This document shows positions 58,772-64,000 of a DNA stretch of 64,000 nucleotides, in pieces. Location of the stretch: NCBI RefSeq assembly GCF_003597395.2, contig NC_133776.1:34630344-34694343 (forward strand), read 5' to 3'. The notes below the pieces were generated by a model, which saw nothing but the letters and a program-made list of their open reading frames with translations, made no database searches and was not told where the DNA came from. Origin of the DNA: Chelonoidis abingdonii (Eukaryota; Chordata; Testudines; Testudinidae). The translations under genes were made by a program, and so were the position numbers. Within the stretch, counting starts at the first letter, position 1. Each line of letters opens with the position of its first letter.

Positions 58772-60668
58772 TCATTCATAGACATTAAGGTCAAAAGGGA
58801 CCATCATGATCATCTAGTCTGACCTCCTGCACATTGCAGGCCACAGAATCTCACTCACTCCTGAAATAGACCCCTAACATCTTGCTGAGTTACTGAAGTC
58901 CTCAAATCATGGTTTAAAGATTTCAACTTTATAGAGAATTCACCATTTACACTAGTTTAAACCTGCAAGTGACCCAGCCCCATGCTGTATGGAAGGCGAA
59001 CCTCCCTCCTCAGGGTCTCAGCCAATCTGACCTGGGGGAAAATTCCTTCCCAACCGCAAATATGGTGATCAATTAGATCCTGAGCATGTGAGCAAGACAT
59101 ACCAGGCAGATACCTGGGAAAGAATTCTCTGTAATAACTCAAGGTCTTCCCTATCTACTGTCCTGTTTCCAGCAGTTGGGGATTTTTGCTACTGGTAGTC
59201 ACAGATTGGCTATATGCCATAGCAGGCAATCCCATCACTCCATCTTCTCCATAAATTTATCAAGCTCAATCTTGAAGCCAGTTAGGTTTTTTTGTCCCCA
59301 CTGCTTCCCTTGGAAGGCTGTTCCAGAACTGCACTCCTCTGATGGTTAGAAACCTTCATCTAATTTCAAGCCTAAACTTGTTGATGGCCAGTTTATATCC
59401 ATTTGTTCTTGTGTCCACATTGATGCTTAACTTAAATAACTCCTCTCCCTCCCTGATACTTATTCCTCTGATGTATTTATAGAGAGCAATCATATTTCCC
59501 CTCAGCTTTCTTTTGGTGAAGTTAAACAAATCAGGCTCTTTGAGTCTTCTCTCATAAGGTCATTTTTTGATTCCTCGGATCATCCTAGTACTTCGAGTTC
59601 ATTCTTAAACGTCGGAAACCAGAACTGCGCACAGTATTCCAGGTGAAGTCTCACTAGAGCCTTGTATAATGGTACTAACACTTCCCTGTCTCCACTGGAA
59701 ATACCTCACCTGATGCATCCTAGGACTGCATTAGCCTTTTTCATGACCATATTATTTTGATGGCTCATAGTCATTCTGTGATCAACCAATACACCCAGGT
59801 CTTTCTCCTCCTCTGTCTCTTCGAACTGATAAATCCCCAGCCTATAGCAAAAATTCTTGTCATTTGTCCCTAAATGCATGATCTTGCGCTCTGCACTATT
59901 AAATTTCATCCCATTTCTATTACTCCAGTTTACAAGGTCATCCAGATCTTCTTGTATGATATTCCAGTCCTCCATATTGACTATACCTCCCTAATTTGTG
60001 TCATCCACAAATTTTATTAGCACACTTCCACTTTTTGTGCTAAGGTTAGTAATAAAATTGTTAAATAAGATTGGTCCCCAAGACTGATCCCTGAGGAACT
60101 CCACTAGTAACCTCCCTCCAGCCTGACAGTTCACCTTTCAGTATGACCCATTGCAGTCACCTCTTTAACCACCAGTTCCTTATCCACCTTTCAGTTCACA
60201 TATTAATCCCCATCTTCTCCAATTTAACTAATAATTTCCGATGTGGAACTATATCAAATGCCTTATTGAAATCCAGGTAGATTAGATCTACAGCATTTCC
60301 TTTGTTTAAAAAAATCAATTATCTTCTCAAAGAAGGAGATCAGGCTGGTCTGGCATCATCTACCTTTTTAAAACCATGTTGTATTTTATTCCAATTACTG
60401 CTCACCTCTATGTCCTTAACAACTTTCTCTTTCAAAATTTGTTCCAAGATCTTGCACACAATTGAGATCATACTAACAGGCCTGTTGTTTCCTGGATCAC
60501 TTTTTTCCCCTTTCTTAAAAATAGGAGCTATATTAGCAATTCTCCAATCATAGGGTACGACCCCGGAGTTTACAGATTCATTAAAAATCCTTGCTATTGG
60601 GCTTGCAATTTCATGTGCCAGTTCCTTTAAGATTCTCAGATGGAGATTGTCTGGGCCCCTGTAGTTTT
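58772..60668 (-). mobile_element. CR1 LINE, 5'-truncated copy
   Basis: About 1.9 kb comprising the central and C-terminal reverse transcriptase and the 3' UTR. The 5' end is cut at about 60668. The 3' end (low coordinate) carries the CR1 landmark GGTCAGACTAGATGATCATG and a GAATGAATGAG tail at 58768-58774. There is no poly(A), as expected for CR1. The copy is moderately preserved, with several stops. Confidence 0.88.
59706..60665 (-). pseudogene. CR1 reverse transcriptase pseudogene
   Basis: Readable segments on the minus strand, in order: LRILKELAHEIASPIARIFNES and the PVSMISIVCKILEQI finger region; DLIYLDFNKAFDIVPHRKL (motif A, Asp intact, about 60285-60240); GPILFNNFITN; KFVDDTN at 60014-59994, where the usual FADD is FVDD and a TAG follows immediately; and WSNRNGMKFNSAERKIMHLG to EKDLGVLVDHRMTMS (59970-59750), the conserved CR1 C-terminal region. 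Frameshifts and stops make it non-functional. The longest open piece is 89 codons (59975-59706). Confidence 0.85.
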
Positions 60669-63600
60669 TCCCTTGTAGTTACTCTACATAGTCAAGTGAA
60701 GAAACCTGGTTTTAATTTTCCTATCATGTCTGTCTCATAAAACATACCCTGTATCATTTGACTATGTGCAATGTTAGAATGCTGTTGAAATGAATACCAC
60801 ATAGACTTGTAAAGTCATCGTGAGGTAAAATTAAAGCTTCAAAATTGAAGAGAAAATAATTCCCTACGGATGACCGAAATATCTATATTTTTACCAAGAA
60901 TGAGCCGTGCTCTCACTAACTACAGTGTAGGTTCCTCCTGAGCAGTCTTCCTAATCAGTGGCATTTTCACCACTCTCAGGTAAGCAGTCAGGATAGTCAG
61001 TCTATCGTATGGTTTACACACCCTTAATTCTAGCTGCTTTATTTACCACTTCATGCTCTTCCTTCTGCCATGTCCTTGCTAGGGTGGGCCTCTCCAAGAA
61101 TTTAAGCAGAGGTTTGTTTCTATATTGATAAACCTCCCTATGTAAAAGTTCAATGCAGAGCTTTTTAAGAGCTTTGAGTTCAATGCTTCAGTACCCTGCA
61201 GTGCTTGTAAAATAAGGACAGCATTATTTTATTCATTCCATACCACGGTCAGTATTATACAAATCTATTGAATAATTAGTAAAAGGAATAAGATGCAAGA
61301 GTTTTAGAATAAATAACAGACAAAAATATCTGGGCGTTTAAACAATAACATGCTTCTGAACATGACACCAGATTTCAAGACACCTATCTGGTACTGACTA
61401 TGTGGAAGGGTCTCTCTTTATTTTGCATTGTTGTTGAATTTCATTAAACTGATTTGGAAAGAGTTCCCAAGAGTTCCAGAACATCAGCTAATTTTATCCA
61501 TTGCACAGTGTCTTCAAGCAGGACCCCAACTGCCCCCGGGCTGTTTGCTCTGGCAGGAGCAGGAGTCAGAGGCACCCTCTTTAGCAAAGTGCAGTAGAGC
61601 AGAAAGCCAATAAGATGATGATCTGTGTGGAAAAGGAAAAAAGAAAGCTGTGTAACACGTAGGATGCTATAGCAGCAAGTCAAGAGACCTTGCCAAGAAA
61701 AGCAAATTGTTCCATCGAAATTTGAATCTGCAGTGCAAGTGGGTTAGAGTCTGTGGTGTATAAAATAGGAGGAAGAAAAAAGATAAAAAATACTTCTTGC
61801 AAGAGCAATCAAAAAGAGGGGAAGGATTATGCAACTAATGAGCTGACTAATGATAGGAAACAATGAATGGGGATACTTACTCCTGGAGAGTTTTGTGCTA
61901 CTGTGCCTAAGGCCTATTATGACCAACACAGATTGTAGCACAGAACAAGACTTCACAGAGAATGTTAACACAGAATGTTAGTATGAAAACTTCTTCAATT
62001 ATTGCAATTGAAGTAGTTTACGTTTTTCTTATCTGACAAAATATCCTGTGTGTTCTTCTTGGGCAATATTTCTGCCTTCATGTTTTTAATGTTGTTTCGC
62101 TTCCACTTGGTTTTCAATGAGCAGAATAATAAGAAGTCGTCAATAAGGAGATTGTGATCAGCACTGTTGCTTGAAATCTTATCTGTGGGTGTTTTGTGTG
62201 CATGCTGCATCCCTGCCTCCCTTTTCAGTGCCAGGAAGGCTGTAGATTTCTCTGGTGGACATCAGTATTATTAGAGCTGCAATATGTCTGTATCATAATT
62301 GTCTTTTTCTTTTTCTTTTTAAAGTTCCAGGGCCACATTTTGCTTTCATTAACACTGGTGTAAATGAAATCAGACTTTGCATTCTATCTTTGCCCAGGAC
62401 GTAACTGATGTTTTGAATACTCTTTGTACTTTTTTTTATTGCTTATTTATTTCAGGTAAGATTTTGCTTAGGCACCATTGCATTTGTACCTTATCTTTTG
62501 CGTCTCATCACTTTTTGGTTGCAGACAAGACAGGAAGCAGAAGTACCAAAAATATCTTGGGAAAGGCTGACCTTGTGATATTTCTGGACTAGTGCAAATG
62601 AGGAAGCACAGGAAATATCTTGGAAAATCTGCCTGTTCTTATGAGATTTCAGTATCAAAGAGGTTGCAATAAATCACTAGGGCCATCTGAATTTTGCGGG
62701 CCAGATCCACCCTATTTATGCAGAGAGGAGTAAATTTAACCTTCTAGTGCCCAGGGCCGTAGCACCTGAGTGCTGGGAGAATTCATCTCGTTGACTCTCA
62801 CCTGATCTTGGAGGGTCTATAGTTTTAGTCTATAGTTTTTGCTAAGCAAGCTTATAGAACTAATAATGAGTTACTGAAGATGTAACAGAAAGTAGTAGTG
62901 GCTATAGGTTTTAAGCATTAAGTGTTAAGAGCTTAGAATTAGGCCTAGCAGAAGTTGGTATTATGTGCTTAACCAAAAGTCACGGAACGATACATGCTTG
63001 ACCTGAGGTTATAAAATTTAGCAATATGTATCTTATGATAATTTAGCAATGCAATTTGTGATAAATTGGTAATCCACAGATGAAGAGATGGTAGAGGCTA
63101 TTTGCAATCAGAGCTAACTGCAGACACATATCAAGACTTTTGGGAAAGGAAACTATGATCTCAATTATATCTGTCTATATTAAGTACAGCTCATAATCCC
63201 AGGCTACCAGCAGTACCCAAACTCAAGGTGGCCCCAGAAAGGAGACAGCCTTAAGTTCTGGGGCCTTTATAGTAGCTCTATCAGTGGAGACTGCCATGGA
63301 GATGCCTTGATTGTCCCTCCTTAGCAAGCACTATTTGCCCACTTGTGGGGCAGTGCAGCCTCCCTATAGGGCCTCTGATAGAGGTTTCTGGTGGATGAAC
63401 TGCTGAACCCCACTCCCAGTGGATTTACCCCATGATCTATCCTGGAGCTGACTCTGGTCTTCTGAGGATCCTCTATCATTATCATTTCTACAGTGCTGAA
63501 AAACTGGTCTTTAAGTACTTCACTTTCAGTTGCTTTTTTAATATGGAAAAAAGTCTTTGATATAAAAATATCTGGATAGAAAATGGTGATTTAAAATAAA

Positions 63601-63850
63601 GTTTGCTTAGCAGAGCTCCTACAAAAATAGTAGACACTATGCAGTGCCGTCAGTTGAAAACAATAATTCTTTTGCTTGAATAGAATTTTTCATTCTTTGA
63701 TATGCAATTGCGTTTTTCAGAAGGGCTGTAATAGACATTGTAGCCTGCAGGAATCTCTTGGAACTCAAAAGCAGACAGATTTCAGTTAGTAGAAGGAGAA
63801 TAAAACTTTGTTTTCCAATTGATCAGGTATTTAGTTGATTTGCAGCTGCA
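60669..63850. other. Intronic sequence; half of one palindromic repeat
   Basis: 62328-62385 carries TTAACACTGGTGTAAATGAA-ATCAGAC, half of the GTGTAAAT palindrome family. The rest is unassigned AT-rich intron. Confidence 0.4.
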
Positions 63851-64000
63851 AGTGTAACGCACACTTGTAATCCACCCTCCTTGGTCTGGTGTTCTGTCCC
63901 ATCTTGTGGCACCAAGATCACTTACAGAGAAAGAGAAAATGAGTCTGCTCTACAGCCTTAGCAAACAGCCAGTTGGCTTTTAGCTCATGTGGTAGAGGCT
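63851..64000 (+). mobile_element. tRNA-related SINE, cut by the window edge
   Basis: Leader GTGTAACGCACACTTGTAAT, CTGTCCCATCTTGTGGCACC, GAGTCTGCTCTACAGCC and A box TTTAGCTCATGTGGTAGAGG (63979-63998). The B box would lie just past the edge. Confidence 0.75.

Noticed and set aside
1..64000. CRISPR arrays, prophage or bacterial gene clusters
   Set aside because: Base composition, splice sites, CR1, SINE and MIR elements all indicate a vertebrate intron; no evenly spaced direct repeats are seen.

Overview
This is vertebrate nuclear DNA, most likely from a cryptodiran turtle. The repeats point there: a turtle-type tRNA-derived Pol III SINE (51344-51515), CR1 LINEs with the short tandem 3' tail typical of sauropsids, Penelope-like retroelements, PIF/Harbinger, hAT and mariner-type MITEs, solo LTRs and old MIR and L2 copies. 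No bacterial-style operons, rRNA genes, canonical tRNA genes or CRISPR arrays are visible.

The only host coding sequence I can support is one 147-bp internal exon at 26236-26382 (+). Its 49-codon translation matches what I know of PID1 (phosphotyrosine interaction domain containing 1, NYGGF4). It has a canonical acceptor and donor and is in phase 0 at both ends. The window is therefore read as the 3' part of the upstream PID1 intron (1-26235), this exon, and the 5' part of the downstream intron (26383-64000). The exon with the PTB domain is not in the window.

Upstream intron: a DNA-transposon end (1-28); a SINE split by a MITE (370-786); an ancient CR1 relic (about 1150-2360); a broken Harbinger element with a transposase pseudogene (2624-3835); an LTR (about 5500-6032); a mariner-like MITE (12666-12859); a hAT MITE with target duplication (14888-15285); an L2 reverse-transcriptase relic (15430-15892); a nearly complete but frameshifted Penelope element on the minus strand (15893-18560) with a nested palindromic insertion; a large inverted duplication (19651-19922); two more Penelope 3' ends (20422-20790, 23200-23420); and a foldback complex carrying tRNA-like modules (21490-22464).

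Downstream intron: CR1, MIR and L2 relics; a solo LTR with 4-bp target duplication (32201-33486); several MITEs, two of them inserted at the same internal site of separate MIR copies (43996-44119 and 49680-50446); a hAT MITE (52549-53270); LTR-like blocks; and a 1.9-kb CR1 copy on the minus strand (58772-60668). A SINE runs off the right edge.

The most interesting signals are hammerhead-ribozyme-like cores at the ends of the Penelope copies, the head-to-head nested copy of that unit, the repeated use of one MIR target site, and the many short palindromic repeats that look like one broad MITE group. None of the mobile-element open reading frames appears functional.
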